A program made the position numbers and the translations under genes. A stretch of DNA of 29,195 nt, from the NCBI GenBank assembly GCA_016281295.1, contig JAEEII010000033.1, forward strand, positions 1 through 29,195, read 5' to 3'. The notes under the pieces are model-generated. The model was not told where the DNA came from. It did not search any database and worked only from the letters and a program-made list of their open reading frames with translations. Positions 6,573 to 16,300 of the stretch are shown here, piece by piece. Origin of the DNA: Bacteroidales bacterium (GTDB lineage Bacteria; Bacteroidota; Bacteroidia; Bacteroidales; F082). Positions within the stretch are counted from its first letter, which is position 1. Every line of letters begins with the position of its first letter.

Positions 6573-9500
6573 TCATGATGAAATTGCGTTTCGGGGCAAC
6601 ACGATGACGAAAGATGTGCCCTTCCCCTCCTCGCTCTCAAACGAAATGGTACCGCCCGCTGAATGGATAATGTTAAACGTCAACGAAAGCCCCACACCGG
6701 AACCGCCGGATTTGGTAGTGAAATTCGGCAAAAAAATCATCTTCTTGTCCTCCTCCTTGATACCCTTGCCATTATCACGAATGATGATACGGAAAATCTC
6801 CGGGGCCGCTTGAAGCATGACCTCTATTTGGCCATTGGGTTTCGAGCCTATGGCTTGGGTAGCGTTTTTCACAATATTGCCTACCGCACTGTTAAGGTTG
6901 GTCTTGTCTCCATGAAAGGTAAAATCACTGTGTGAATCATATTCAAAGCGGAAGCTGATGTTCTCAAAATGGTCATATAAGCGAACTACATTCCCCACCA
7001 ATTCGGCCAAATCCAAGGGTTGTGGATGGTTTTCAGGCAACTTGGCGTAGGTGGAGAAAGAGGACGCGATGTCGGAGAGGGCATCAATCTGCTCGATAAG
7101 AGTATTGGAGGTTCGCATCACCCGTTCGTTCACGTCGTCGGCACCCCGCTCGATGCTGCGCTGAAGCATCTGCAAACTGAGACGCATCGGAGTCAACGAG
7201 TTTTTAATCTCATGCGCCACCTGGCGCGCCACACCACGCCACGCAGACTCCGTGGCGGTACGACGGAGCTCCGCAGCACTTTTCTCCAACTCCAGAACCA
7301 GCTGATTATATTGTTTAACCAAAGTCCCTATCTCATCGTTACTCGTCCATTCAAGCAACTCATTCGACTTGTTGAGATCCACTTCCCGCATTTTCTCTTG
7401 CAGCTGCTCTAAAGGATAAGTCACTTGACGAGTAATCAGCAACACCGCGGAAAACACAAGCAAAATGATGAGCAAAATGATGTTGATATAGGCAAGCACA
7501 AACGTCACAATCTCGGCACGCAACTCTGAACGACTGGAAAAATAGGGGGTGTTGAGATATGCCATCGCCTTGCCCGCATCATCTTGAATGGTAATGTAAG
7601 CCGACTGATACACCGCATCGCCCAATTGCTCATCGTGGAAATAATACAACAAACGTTCCCCATGCATATTTTGAAAGGCCTCCGCATTCATCAAAGCGGC
7701 TTGTAAATGCATGTCTTGAATCTCAGGACAAGTGGTTGCAAGGAGCTTCCCGTCAAGACCATAAATGTTGATGTCGGTGAAAAAAGTCTCGGAATAATGT
7801 TGTATGATCCGATCCAACTCATAATGGAAACCAGGCTGCCGCAAAAAAGAAAAGTCAACTTCTGAACTGATGTCCCTCAAGAGGGATCTTGTACGTTCAA
7901 AATGAAAATCACTGGCTTTTTTTGCATAGCCTTGGTTCATATAAAACACCGAAATCGTGCCTACCAAAGGGAAGGAAATACCCAAGGCCAAAAGAACCAT
8001 CATCTGAAACTTACCACTCAGGGTCCGGGGAATGATATGAGAGCTTTTCACACCGCTGGCCAAAGTGATGAGAAGCAACAACACCAACAGGAAAAAGAAG
8101 AAAAACACAAAAGGTGTAGTGGTGGCCATCGAACTTCGACGTTCCACAGTAACGGCTACCAGCTTGGAAGGCGCCGACTGATAAGTATAGTGTTTCATCC
8201 TCTTTCCATAGCTGAAATCATTGACACGATGACGATAATCTATCAAGAAATTAGGATAAGTATAGGAACCGATTTTATACACCAACAAACTGTCTTGATA
8301 GACTGCCACCGAAGGATTCAAAAATGCATGACCCGAACCAGATTGTAACAAACCTGGCAACCCAAAAACCTGTGGTGCCACCGGCTTGGAAAATTCCAAA
8401 AACAAGGTCAAGTCGGGGACGGTGTCATTCACAACAAGGTCTATCATGGAAAGGTAACTTGGATCGAGGGAATGATAGTCGAGAAAACACAATCCCTCGT
8501 TTAAATCGATTCCATGATTGCGCTCATACTGTTCTTGAAAATACCCACGGCAATCGGAAACCAGCCCCTCAGGCTGTACTTCCAATTCGGCTCCAGGACC
8601 ACACAAAGTGAGCTTCACATGATATTGATTCATCACCGAGTCGAATAAAAAACTCCGCATGTAATCCAAAGCAACCTCATCCATGATGTCGTCACTCAGC
8701 ACAGCTGCAAAAAAGGCCGAGTCGTGTTGCACGTCCTCAAGAAAATGTTGATACGAAAGCTCAAAATCAGGATCCCGCTCATCAGCCAACGAAACGGCAA
8801 AAGACTTGATTTCCTCATTCTCAAAAAGCGTGTATTCTTGATCGTACAAATCGGTGAAAAGAACGCCCCATAGCATGATTTGAACCACCAAAAACAACAC
8901 ATCGCCAATGAAACGAAAACGCGAAAACAGCACGAACAACGCACCGATTAAAACACCCATCAAAGGAATCAACCAATGAAGGTGGAGTAGGAGGGAGGCC
9001 AAAACCACTGAAACAAGGTAAAACAGAAAAGGAAGCCAAACCTGTTTTTTGTGATAGAGGATATGGGTGAATAAAGCTTTCAACCCGAATAAGCAGGACA
9101 AAAAGAGCAGAAGAACACCAAAATACAAGAGAAAAACAGGGTCAAGAGAAATTGACAAGGGGATGAAAAAGCCCTTTGAGAAACCATAACGGTACAAGAA
9201 AGGAAAACCAAAAACAACGGCTAAAAACAATAAAAACAGCGAAATGATCGCAAACCATAAAGCAAAGGGATTCGACAAAGTATGGAATCGAAAACGAACA
9301 ATCGCACGATAGAGCAAAAGATAGGCACAAAAAAACAAAAGCATCAAGCAACCAATCAACCAACCAAGTTTGCTAAATCCCAACGAAGAAGCATTCTCAG
9401 AGACAAAATAGGCGATCACTTGACCAGAAGAGGAATACACAGGAGAGGCACCAGGTTCCGAATGAGCGAGAAAACGCACATCACGCGGACTATCAAAAGC

Positions 9501-9983
9501 CTGAAACTGATTAACAAAGAAGTGATTTTCAATTGGATAGTTCGTATTAATCAAAGAATAGAAATAACATTGATAGGCGCCATGAGCAGCAGAGGAAATA
9601 AGATAATCCCCACAACCAAAATGGACAAGCGTATCACAAAAAAGAGGAACACGCTTGCGGATGACTTTAGGTTCAATTTGATTCGAGGACCAAAACAAAA
9701 GAGAATCCGAGGAAAAAATCAAAGCATCAATATCATCAGGCAGAAAAGAAGAAATGGATGAATAAGTAAGAACAGAGTCGTTATCAATGCAGTAGTAAAA
9801 AGATTCCATGGAACGATGAATAGCCTGACTTTGATGGGTCAAAGACTTTTGGACTCGCTTCACAAAAAGACGTTGCGAGACAGAAGTAAAAGAAAACACA
9901 TGCACGCATAAAAAAGCAGCGACAAAGAGCATAATGCCCAAAATCAGAACACTAACCCATTTCTTTTTAAAACCGAATGACAT
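6573..9983 (-). CDS. Large multi-pass membrane sensor histidine kinase
   Basis: A 1136-residue sensor kinase. TM1 is at about 10-32, followed by an external stretch to about 205 and a cluster of about six TM helices at 205-390. A second external region reaches about 615, with TM helices near 620-642 and 657-680. A further sensor-like segment runs to about 825, then a TM at 826-850, HAMP-like linker, and kinase core. Visible kinase motifs: H-box VAHEIKNSLTPM (His924), N-box NIVKNATQAI, G1 DNGKGI (Asp1070) and G2 GSGVGLSL near 1100. All catalytic motifs look intact. The HEIKNSLTPM form is typical of NtrY-like kinases, which autophosphorylate and pass phosphate to a response regulator. No regulator gene is in the window, so this is an orphan here. 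A TATTTTTG box at 10104-10111 could drive it. It is much longer than ordinary kinases because of the membrane region. Confidence 0.92.
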   Translation of the reverse strand: MSFGFKKKWVSVLILGIMLFVAAFLCVHVFSFTSVSQRLFVKRVQKSLTHQSQAIHRSMESFYYCIDNDSVLTYSSISSFLPDDIDALIFSSDSLLFWSSNQIEPKVIRKRVPLFCDTLVHFGCGDYLISSAAHGAYQCYFYSLINTNYPIENHFFVNQFQAFDSPRDVRFLAHSEPGASPVYSSSGQVIAYFVSENASSLGFSKLGWLIGCLMLLFFCAYLLLYRAIVRFRFHTLSNPFALWFAIISLFLLFLAVVFGFPFLYRYGFSKGFFIPLSISLDPVFLLYFGVLLLFLSCLFGLKALFTHILYHKKQVWLPFLFYLVSVVLASLLLHLHWLIPLMGVLIGALFVLFSRFRFIGDVLFLVVQIMLWGVLFTDLYDQEYTLFENEEIKSFAVSLADERDPDFELSYQHFLEDVQHDSAFFAAVLSDDIMDEVALDYMRSFLFDSVMNQYHVKLTLCGPGAELEVQPEGLVSDCRGYFQEQYERNHGIDLNEGLCFLDYHSLDPSYLSMIDLVVNDTVPDLTLFLEFSKPVAPQVFGLPGLLQSGSGHAFLNPSVAVYQDSLLVYKIGSYTYPNFLIDYRHRVNDFSYGKRMKHYTYQSAPSKLVAVTVERRSSMATTTPFVFFFFFLLVLLLLITLASGVKSSHIIPRTLSGKFQMMVLLALGISFPLVGTISVFYMNQGYAKKASDFHFERTRSLLRDISSEVDFSFLRQPGFHYELDRIIQHYSETFFTDINIYGLDGKLLATTCPEIQDMHLQAALMNAEAFQNMHGERLLYYFHDEQLGDAVYQSAYITIQDDAGKAMAYLNTPYFSSRSELRAEIVTFVLAYINIILLIILLVFSAVLLITRQVTYPLEQLQEKMREVDLNKSNELLEWTSNDEIGTLVKQYNQLVLELEKSAAELRRTATESAWRGVARQVAHEIKNSLTPMRLSLQMLQRSIERGADDVNERVMRTSNTLIEQIDALSDIASSFSTYAKLPENHPQPLDLAELVGNVVRLYDHFENISFRFEYDSHSDFTFHGDKTNLNSAVGNIVKNATQAIGSKPNGQIEVMLQAAPEIFRIIIRDNGKGIKEEDKKMIFLPNFTTKSGGSGVGLSLTFNIIHSAGGTISFESEEGKGTSFVIVLPRNAISS

Positions 9984-10117
9984 AACATACAGTGTTTTAA
10001 TTAATTACAAAAATCTTACACGTAACGAAAAATCTTTGAAAAAACGACCCGAAGTTCAACAAAGAGAAAAAAGGCCGCAGAAAGCAAAAAAAAGGCCAAA
10101 AATCAAAAATAGAGAAC

Positions 10118-10990
10118 TTATAGTTTTTGAAAACGATATACCAAGCTGGAAAATTGCCCAGAATGATAGGCATGAAGATTTGAGCAAAGCCCTGATAAAA
10201 AACCGCGAAGTAGGGGAATAGAATGTTTCATATAAGTCTCACTAAGGTAAGAAATATAATAAGAATCCCATTTAAGCTTTTGAATATCAATATCTTGGAA
10301 AGATTTGCTTTTAACAATAGAGCGAAGAGTATCCGATGAAAAATGATTTAAATGACGAGGAACATCCCAGGCAGCCCAAAATTCGCGATAGACTTGCGCA
10401 TCGTAAGATTTATAGTTAGGAACAGCGATAAGAAGACGACCACCAGGTTTTAATAACCGATACAATACATCAATTTGATGATGAAGGTCTTCGACATGCT
10501 CAAGCACATGCCACATCGTAATCAAATCAAAAGAAGCGTTAGCAAGGGTACCAGATTGATCAGGAGGGATGGGCAGCGTATTGAGACGTTTCAAAGCGAT
10601 TTGTTGAGCATCAGAATCCGGTTCAATACCCGTAACCTTCCAACCAGCTTGTTGCATACCACGAAGAAAATCTCCAACACCACAACCAATATCCAAGACA
10701 GAACCCACAGCGAGACCCTCAGAGGCCATACGAATTTTGTTACGAAGATTTACCTTTTTCACCGATTCATAAACACGAGGGATGAATCCTTGAGTGTTTT
10801 CTTGATGACTGAAATACTTTTCGGATTTATAATAAGAACCCAGACGAGAAGGGTCAGGTCGAGGCACAGTAAAAAGCAAATGACAGTGATCACAGGACAT
10901 GATTGTAAAAGATTCTTGTGAAAGAAAATAATCTTGAACCTTCAAATATTCATGTTCAACAGGAGAACCACACCAAGGACAGGTACACAT
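10118..10990 (-). CDS. Zinc-ribbon class I SAM-dependent methyltransferase
   Basis: A 290-residue soluble protein. The N-terminus holds a likely zinc ribbon with CxxC pairs at residues 4/7 and 33/36. A Rossmann methyltransferase domain follows: motif I VLDIGCGVGDF at about 98-108, the acidic end of strand 2 in VTGIEPDS, motif IV around FDLITMWHVLEHV, and motif V/VI LLKPGGRLLIAVPN. This is the UbiG/UbiE-like methyltransferase_11 type with a Cys-rich head. Relatives act on small molecules, sugars or lipids; the substrate here is unknown. It starts 32 bases after mnmG ends, so it may be read from the same transcript, and a parS-like site fills that gap. The last 60 residues carry no motif I recognise. 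Confidence 0.85.
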   Translation of the reverse strand: MCTCPWCGSPVEHEYLKVQDYFLSQESFTIMSCDHCHLLFTVPRPDPSRLGSYYKSEKYFSHQENTQGFIPRVYESVKKVNLRNKIRMASEGLAVGSVLDIGCGVGDFLRGMQQAGWKVTGIEPDSDAQQIALKRLNTLPIPPDQSGTLANASFDLITMWHVLEHVEDLHHQIDVLYRLLKPGGRLLIAVPNYKSYDAQVYREFWAAWDVPRHLNHFSSDTLRSIVKSKSFQDIDIQKLKWDSYYISYLSETYMKHSIPLLRGFLSGLCSNLHAYHSGQFSSLVYRFQKL

Positions 10991-11001
10991 AATAGGACAT
11001 G

Positions 11002-11017
11002 TTTTTCACGTGAAACA
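11002..11017. promoter_or_regulatory. parS-like ParB binding site
   Basis: The 16 bases TTTTTCACGTGAAACA match the parS consensus TGTTTCACGTGAAACA at 15 of 16 positions, including the central CACGTG. It lies between the mnmG stop and the methyltransferase start. ParB proteins nucleate on such sites to organise and segregate origins. The match is seen directly; ParB binding is inferred. Confidence 0.7.
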
Positions 11018-11022
11018 AAAAG

Positions 11023-12897
11023 CTATCTACCTAAGAATATGGCTAATACAGAGATGTCGGCAGGTGAAATACCACTAATACGGCTCGCTTGTCCGAGGTT
11101 TTCCGGACGATAACGATTCAGTTTTTCACGCGCCTCAAAAGATAAAGAATGAAGGGCATGATAGTCAAAATCAGCGGGCAGTTTTACATATTCAAGCCGG
11201 TTAAGTTTCTCAGCCAAGTCATATTCTTTTTGGATATAACCATCATATTTAATCAAAATCTCCGCTTCTTGAACACATTCTTTTACGAAACGGTCGTTAA
11301 GATCATATTTTTCTGAAAGGAAATCAATAGAAGAAATCATGTCGAACAAAGAAAGCTGGGGTCGTAGCAAGAGGTAACCCAAGCGCGTTCTCTGTCCGAT
11401 AGGAGAGGTATCAAACGAAGACAGAAAAGCGTTAGCCTGATCAGGTGCGACAGAAGTACCATTCAAGAAATCAACAATTTCCGAAACAAACTCTTTCTTT
11501 TCCAAATAATGCTGGTAACGGCTTTCAGAGGCCAAACCCAGCTGATAAGACCGTGTTGTAAGGCGAGAATCCGCATTGTCTTGACGCAACAAGATACGGT
11601 ATTCTGCACGACTGGTAAACATACGATACGGTTCGTCAACGCCTTTCGTGATTAAATCATCAATCAAAACGCCTATATAAGCTTCCGACCGAGATAAAAC
11701 CAAGGGTTCCATGTCATGAAGCAGCAGATGGGCATTAATACCTGCCATCAATCCTTGACAAGCGGCTTCTTCATATCCTGTGGTCCCATTGATTTGTCCT
11801 GCGAAAAACAAACCATGCACCAAACGAGTTTCAAGAGAATGATGAAGCTGCACAGGAGGGAAGTAGTCATATTCGATGGCATATCCTGGACGGAAGATTC
11901 GGGCGTTCTCAAACCCTTCAATGGCACGTAAAGCCTCATATTGAATGGTGTCAGGCAAAGAGGAACTAAAGCCGTTCAGGTAATACTCATTCGTAGTCCA
12001 ACCTTCAGGCTCGACAAATAATTGATGGGAGTCTTTATCAGAAAAACGTTCAATTTTATCTTCAATACTGGGACAATAGCGAGGACCCACGCCTTGAATT
12101 CTGCCATTAAACATGGGAGAATACTTAAAACCTTTCCTCAAAATATCATGCACTTTCAACGAGGTACGCGCGATATAACAGCTCCGTTGTTGTGCAACAG
12201 GAACATGAGGAAGATATGAAAAACCAACCACTTCATCGTCTCCTTTTTGCTCAGCAAGCTTAGAAAAATCGATTGTACGTCCATCAATACGCATCGGGGT
12301 ACCCGTCTTCAAACGTTTCACCTCAAAGCCTTTTTCCTTAAGTTGCTCCGAAATCCCCTTACTGTCGGGTTCCCCGATACGACCTCCGGCAAAATGCATC
12401 TCACCAATATGGATGAGACCGTTAAGGAAGGTTCCGTTGGTTAAAATCACGGCTTTGGAATATACATTGCCACCCATAAAGGCATGGACACCACACACAC
12501 GGTCGCCATCGAACAACAAACCATCCACCGAGTCCTGCCAAAAATCAAGGCGTGCCGTGTTTTCCAACAAACGTCGCCATTCAGCGGAAAACATCATCTT
12601 GTCACTTTGACAGCGAGGGCTCCACATAGCGGGACCTTTCGACTTGTTGAGCATCCTAAACTGAATCATGGTTTTGTCGGAAACCAGCCCAGAATACCCA
12701 CCCATAGCATCAATTTCGCGCACAATTTGACCCTTGGCAATACCACCCATAGCAGGATTACACGACATCGCGGCGAACAAACGCATGTCCATCGTAATCA
12801 ACAAAACATGACTGCCCATGTTGGCCGCCGCGGCAGCAGCTTCACAACCTGCATGACCAGCACCTACAACGATTATATCATATTGATCAAACTGCAT
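11023..12897 (-). CDS. mnmG: tRNA uridine-5-carboxymethylaminomethyl synthesis enzyme MnmG
   Basis: A full-length 624-residue GidA/MnmG. With MnmE it installs carboxymethylaminomethyl (or aminomethyl) groups on U34 of tRNAs reading split codon boxes, using FAD and methylene-tetrahydrofolate. Seen in order: an N-terminal FAD dinucleotide motif VVGAGHAGCEAA (residues 11-22), CNPAMGGIAKG near 46, GGRIGEPDSKG near 170, NEYYLNGFSSSLP near 305, and PGYAIEYDYFPP near 345. A helical C-terminal domain ends RISGISPADISVL. All are standard for the family. The start at 12895-12897 gives DQYDIIVVGAG at the correct distance from the N-terminus. ybeY lies 44 bases upstream and a methyltransferase 32 bases downstream. 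Partial and near-exact parS-like sites flank the gene. mnmE is not in the window. Confidence 0.97.
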   Translation of the reverse strand: MQFDQYDIIVVGAGHAGCEAAAAAANMGSHVLLITMDMRLFAAMSCNPAMGGIAKGQIVREIDAMGGYSGLVSDKTMIQFRMLNKSKGPAMWSPRCQSDKMMFSAEWRRLLENTARLDFWQDSVDGLLFDGDRVCGVHAFMGGNVYSKAVILTNGTFLNGLIHIGEMHFAGGRIGEPDSKGISEQLKEKGFEVKRLKTGTPMRIDGRTIDFSKLAEQKGDDEVVGFSYLPHVPVAQQRSCYIARTSLKVHDILRKGFKYSPMFNGRIQGVGPRYCPSIEDKIERFSDKDSHQLFVEPEGWTTNEYYLNGFSSSLPDTIQYEALRAIEGFENARIFRPGYAIEYDYFPPVQLHHSLETRLVHGLFFAGQINGTTGYEEAACQGLMAGINAHLLLHDMEPLVLSRSEAYIGVLIDDLITKGVDEPYRMFTSRAEYRILLRQDNADSRLTTRSYQLGLASESRYQHYLEKKEFVSEIVDFLNGTSVAPDQANAFLSSFDTSPIGQRTRLGYLLLRPQLSLFDMISSIDFLSEKYDLNDRFVKECVQEAEILIKYDGYIQKEYDLAEKLNRLEYVKLPADFDYHALHSLSFEAREKLNRYRPENLGQASRISGISPADISVLAIFLGR

Positions 12898-12904
12898 AGT
12901 TCAA

Positions 12905-12920
12905 TGTTTCACAAGAAACA
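12905..12920. promoter_or_regulatory. Degenerate parS-like site
   Basis: TGTTTCACAAGAAACA matches the parS consensus at 14 of 16 positions; both mismatches are in the central dinucleotide, which breaks the palindrome core. It lies 8 bases upstream of the mnmG ATG. It may be a decayed site or chance resemblance. Confidence 0.35.
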
Positions 12921-12941
12921 ATTATGTTATTTTATTGATTA

Positions 12942-13361
12942 TCAATTATTTAATATTTCCAAACAGCGATCCTCCATGCTACGCATCAAAGTACGAGATG
13001 CCTCATCGAGGTCATCAAAGCCAATCAAATGTAAGACACCATGTATAATCACACGATAAAACTCTTGATTAAAATCACGGCCTAAAACAAGGGCATTCTC
13101 AGCAACACGATCCAAACTAATATAGAACTCACTTGAAACCACTTCATCGCATGAGGTCAAAGGAAACGTCACAATATCCGTATAAAAATCATGACCTAGC
13201 CTTTCCTGATTAATGCGTAATAAGGTTTCATCGTCACAAAAAATATAATACAACTCACCCACACGAAAACCTTGCCCCTCAACAACGCCGACAATCCACG
13301 ACCGGACGCGATCAGCGTCAAAATGAGGCATCATGACATCCAAAGTTTGAAAACGTATCAT
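12942..13361 (-). CDS. ybeY: rRNA maturation endoribonuclease YbeY
   Basis: A 139-residue YbeY/UPF0054 protein. YbeY is a zinc-dependent endoribonuclease needed for 16S rRNA 3' end processing and ribosome quality control. The metal motif HGVLHLIGFDD at residues 107-117 is clear. In the usual H-x3-H-x5-H pattern the third ligand is His; here it is Asp117. I recall Asp or related changes as common in Bacteroidota YbeY, so it is probably lineage-typical and not inactivating. Conserved FCDDETLLRINQERL and YTDIVTFPL segments also fit. It begins 1 base after the DUF4175 stop, indicating co-transcription, and mnmG follows after 44 bases. Confidence 0.9.
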   Translation of the reverse strand: MIRFQTLDVMMPHFDADRVRSWIVGVVEGQGFRVGELYYIFCDDETLLRINQERLGHDFYTDIVTFPLTSCDEVVSSEFYISLDRVAENALVLGRDFNQEFYRVIIHGVLHLIGFDDLDEASRTLMRSMEDRCLEILNN

Positions 13362-13362
13362 C

Positions 13363-16300
13363 TTATTGATTTTTCTTTAAATAATAATCGTTGATCTTAG
13401 TCTTGTAATAAGGCTGGTACTGAATGGGCTGTTGCTGCAAGAAATCCATGCTTTTACGAAGACTACGCTCGTAGTATAAAGCGTCAATATCGCGGTTGAA
13501 AGAAGAGCCTTTGAATTCATTGGATTTACGTTTCTCGTCCTGGTCTCGCTTTTGTTGGGCCTTTTCCGACTCGAGCATCCTCGACATAATGTCACGATTC
13601 CGCTCAATGGTCTTTTTGGTAATCCTTTTGTTGACAATGTCTTCCTCCAACTGTTCCATATCTTTGATAATCTGATTCAAACCATCATCCCCAATTTGGC
13701 CGTCTTTCTTCATCTGATCCAGCATTTGCTGCATCCCTTGACGAATCATCTCCTGCTCAGCAGCCATCCTGGCTAACTCCTCTGAAAGGCCTTGCATTTG
13801 ACCATTAGGTTGATTCATTTGCTGCTGAAGCTGTTTGAGCTGCTCACCAAGTTGTTGCTGCAAATCTTTCATCTGCTGCATGCTTTTGCCTTTAGAGCCA
13901 GGTTTAGGCTTGCTACTACCCATGGCGGCACCAGAGCCTTCCATGGATTGTTCCATCTGCTCCATCGATTCAGCAAGCATCAAAGCTAAATTATTCATCG
14001 ACTCTAAGGCAACTTGTTGACTCGAAATAGCCATAGGAAGGTAAAGACTATTGAAGTTCTTCAAGGCGAGTGCGATTTGCGTGTCGATAATGTCAAGCTC
14101 ATCGAAAATAAAATTCTGAATAATCGGCTGACGTAAGGCCATGGCACGAAGCGAATCTTTGACAACCACAAAGTTATCAGCTAATTCTTTTTGCCGTGAA
14201 AGCATATCCACAAGGGAAGGATCATCGGCACGAATGGTACCCAAAGAACGCATCAAAGATTCCTGCTGATGTGAAGAACGAACGACATTTTCAAGCAAAA
14301 TACGTACTAAATGGGCATCCTCAGCCAGCTGATCATCGGCGGAAGACATCATTTGCATCATCATGGAACCCGCCATCTGTTTCATCTTCTGACCAGCCTG
14401 TTGTTTCTTTTGCTGGGCATTTTGTTGAGGAGAAGGACTATCACCCGATTCTGAATTCTCTTGGCCATTATCCATATCAGAGCTATCTTCTTCACCAGAT
14501 TGTTCAGATTCAGCAGCATCTTGTAAATCCTGTTCAATGGACTGTTCAAGAGCCTCATCTTTTTGAACCGCGAAAGGATCGTTTAACTTTTCGTTTTGTT
14601 TCAAAAGACTATCAAGGGTATGCATCATCTCCTCAAAACGTTCCTTGGCTTCCTCAGCAGAAAGATTTTTCTCCGATTCATTGGTATTTTCAGCTTCAGG
14701 TTGTTTTTCAAGTGATTCACCAAGTTGGTTCAAATCATCCATCAATTGGTTCAGTTCTTTCTCCATACGAAGTTGCTCCAAAAGAGAGAGGTTACGATCG
14801 AGTAAATCCTGCATCTTCTGATTATCTTTCTTCATATCCTGAAGCATTTGCTGCATCTTGTCACGAGGCATTTCATCAAGTAGCTTTTCAATCTCCTCCA
14901 TCATCTTTTTCAGTTCATCAGGAATCAACTCCTCGAAAAGCTCATTGATTTGCTGTTGTTTTTTCAAAAGCTCCTCATTAGCCAAATCATGATCTTTCAT
15001 AAACTCGTTGAGTTTCTGTTGCTCTTCCTGCAAACGATTCCATTCCTCCTGAATATCACTTTGTTTCTGCAACAAATCCTTCATTTTCTCTTTGTCTGAC
15101 CAATCCAACTCCTTCTTAGAAGCAAGATCCTGCAACATTTTTTCAATGTCATCTTTCAACTTACTAACTTCGTCAGCACGTTCGGTCATTTGATCCATAA
15201 TTGCATCCTCAGTTTGCTCAGCAATAGAGTCGAGTGCTTCTTTTGAGGGCTTGTAATAGGTGAAGGTTTCAGAGCGTTTAGACTTGGGGCCATGGAAACC
15301 ATCATTATCCCAAACCGTAAAATAAACCTCCATGCTTTGTCCAGGAAGCACCCCAAGACTATCCATATTGAAACGATAGAAAAAAGAAGTTCTGGTTTGT
15401 CCACGGTCGAAAACCACGGGTAATACTACTTGCCGCTCAACGGGTTCTTTTATAGTGGCATTGAAAGTCAACTTTGTAAAACCGTAGTCATCGGCGATAA
15501 GACCTGAATAATAAACTTCAGTAGCAAGCGACTCGTCATAGGATTCCACACGAATATCAGGATAGGCGTCAGGAAGCACATCAACCACAAACTTCAAAGG
15601 GTCGAATTTCGTGGACCAGCTATTGTTACAAGAGAAATCCATGGCACAGGAATTCCCTGCAGTGAAAGCATAAACAGCTTGACCATCCACGATAGGCAAG
15701 ACCGAACAAATGGAATCCATCGAGACAAAAGCGCTATCGGCATCACGCAAGAAAAAAGTAAATTCAAGTTTGGAACCTTGAGGAACCATAAGCCGGGTCT
15801 TACCTTCAAAAATCTCATTGGGACGATGAATGTAGGCGGGATAGCGCACATCACATTGGTAAGAAAGCAAGACAGGATTAGGATGAACAACAATAGAGAC
15901 CGGAGCGCTTATATAGTCACCACCAAGAACCTGAAAAGAAAGATCATGGTAAACGTTTTTAAAGATATAAGTAAAATCGTTGATAGAGGATTGAAGCATC
16001 ATTTGCTGACCCTGAGAACTCTTGACATAGAAAGCATCAGGGATGCGAGAGCCTTCAACATGAATGGCAAAATGCACATCAGAGCCTTGGGTGGCTTCTA
16101 AAGTCATGTCAGATAGCTCTACCGTAAAGGGCAGGGGCTTGTCAAAATGCTGCTCATAATTAAGGATTCGTTGTGCGGGCTGTACGGCAAAACGAGGAAT
16201 AAAAAGCATGAGAGCCAGAAGAAGAAGGAACAAACCCAAAGCAACCCAAAGATATTTGAGATTAGCGCGAAGATCTACCGCATCGGTAAAACGAACCGGG

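Noticed and set aside
9282..9761. 159-residue plus-strand frame
   Set aside because: Lys/Arg-rich antisense of the membrane part of the histidine kinase.
10073..10097. GGCC...GGCC inverted repeat followed by T-runs on the minus strand, as a terminator after the methyltransferase
   Set aside because: Only a 4-bp stem with a 17-base loop; too weak to call.
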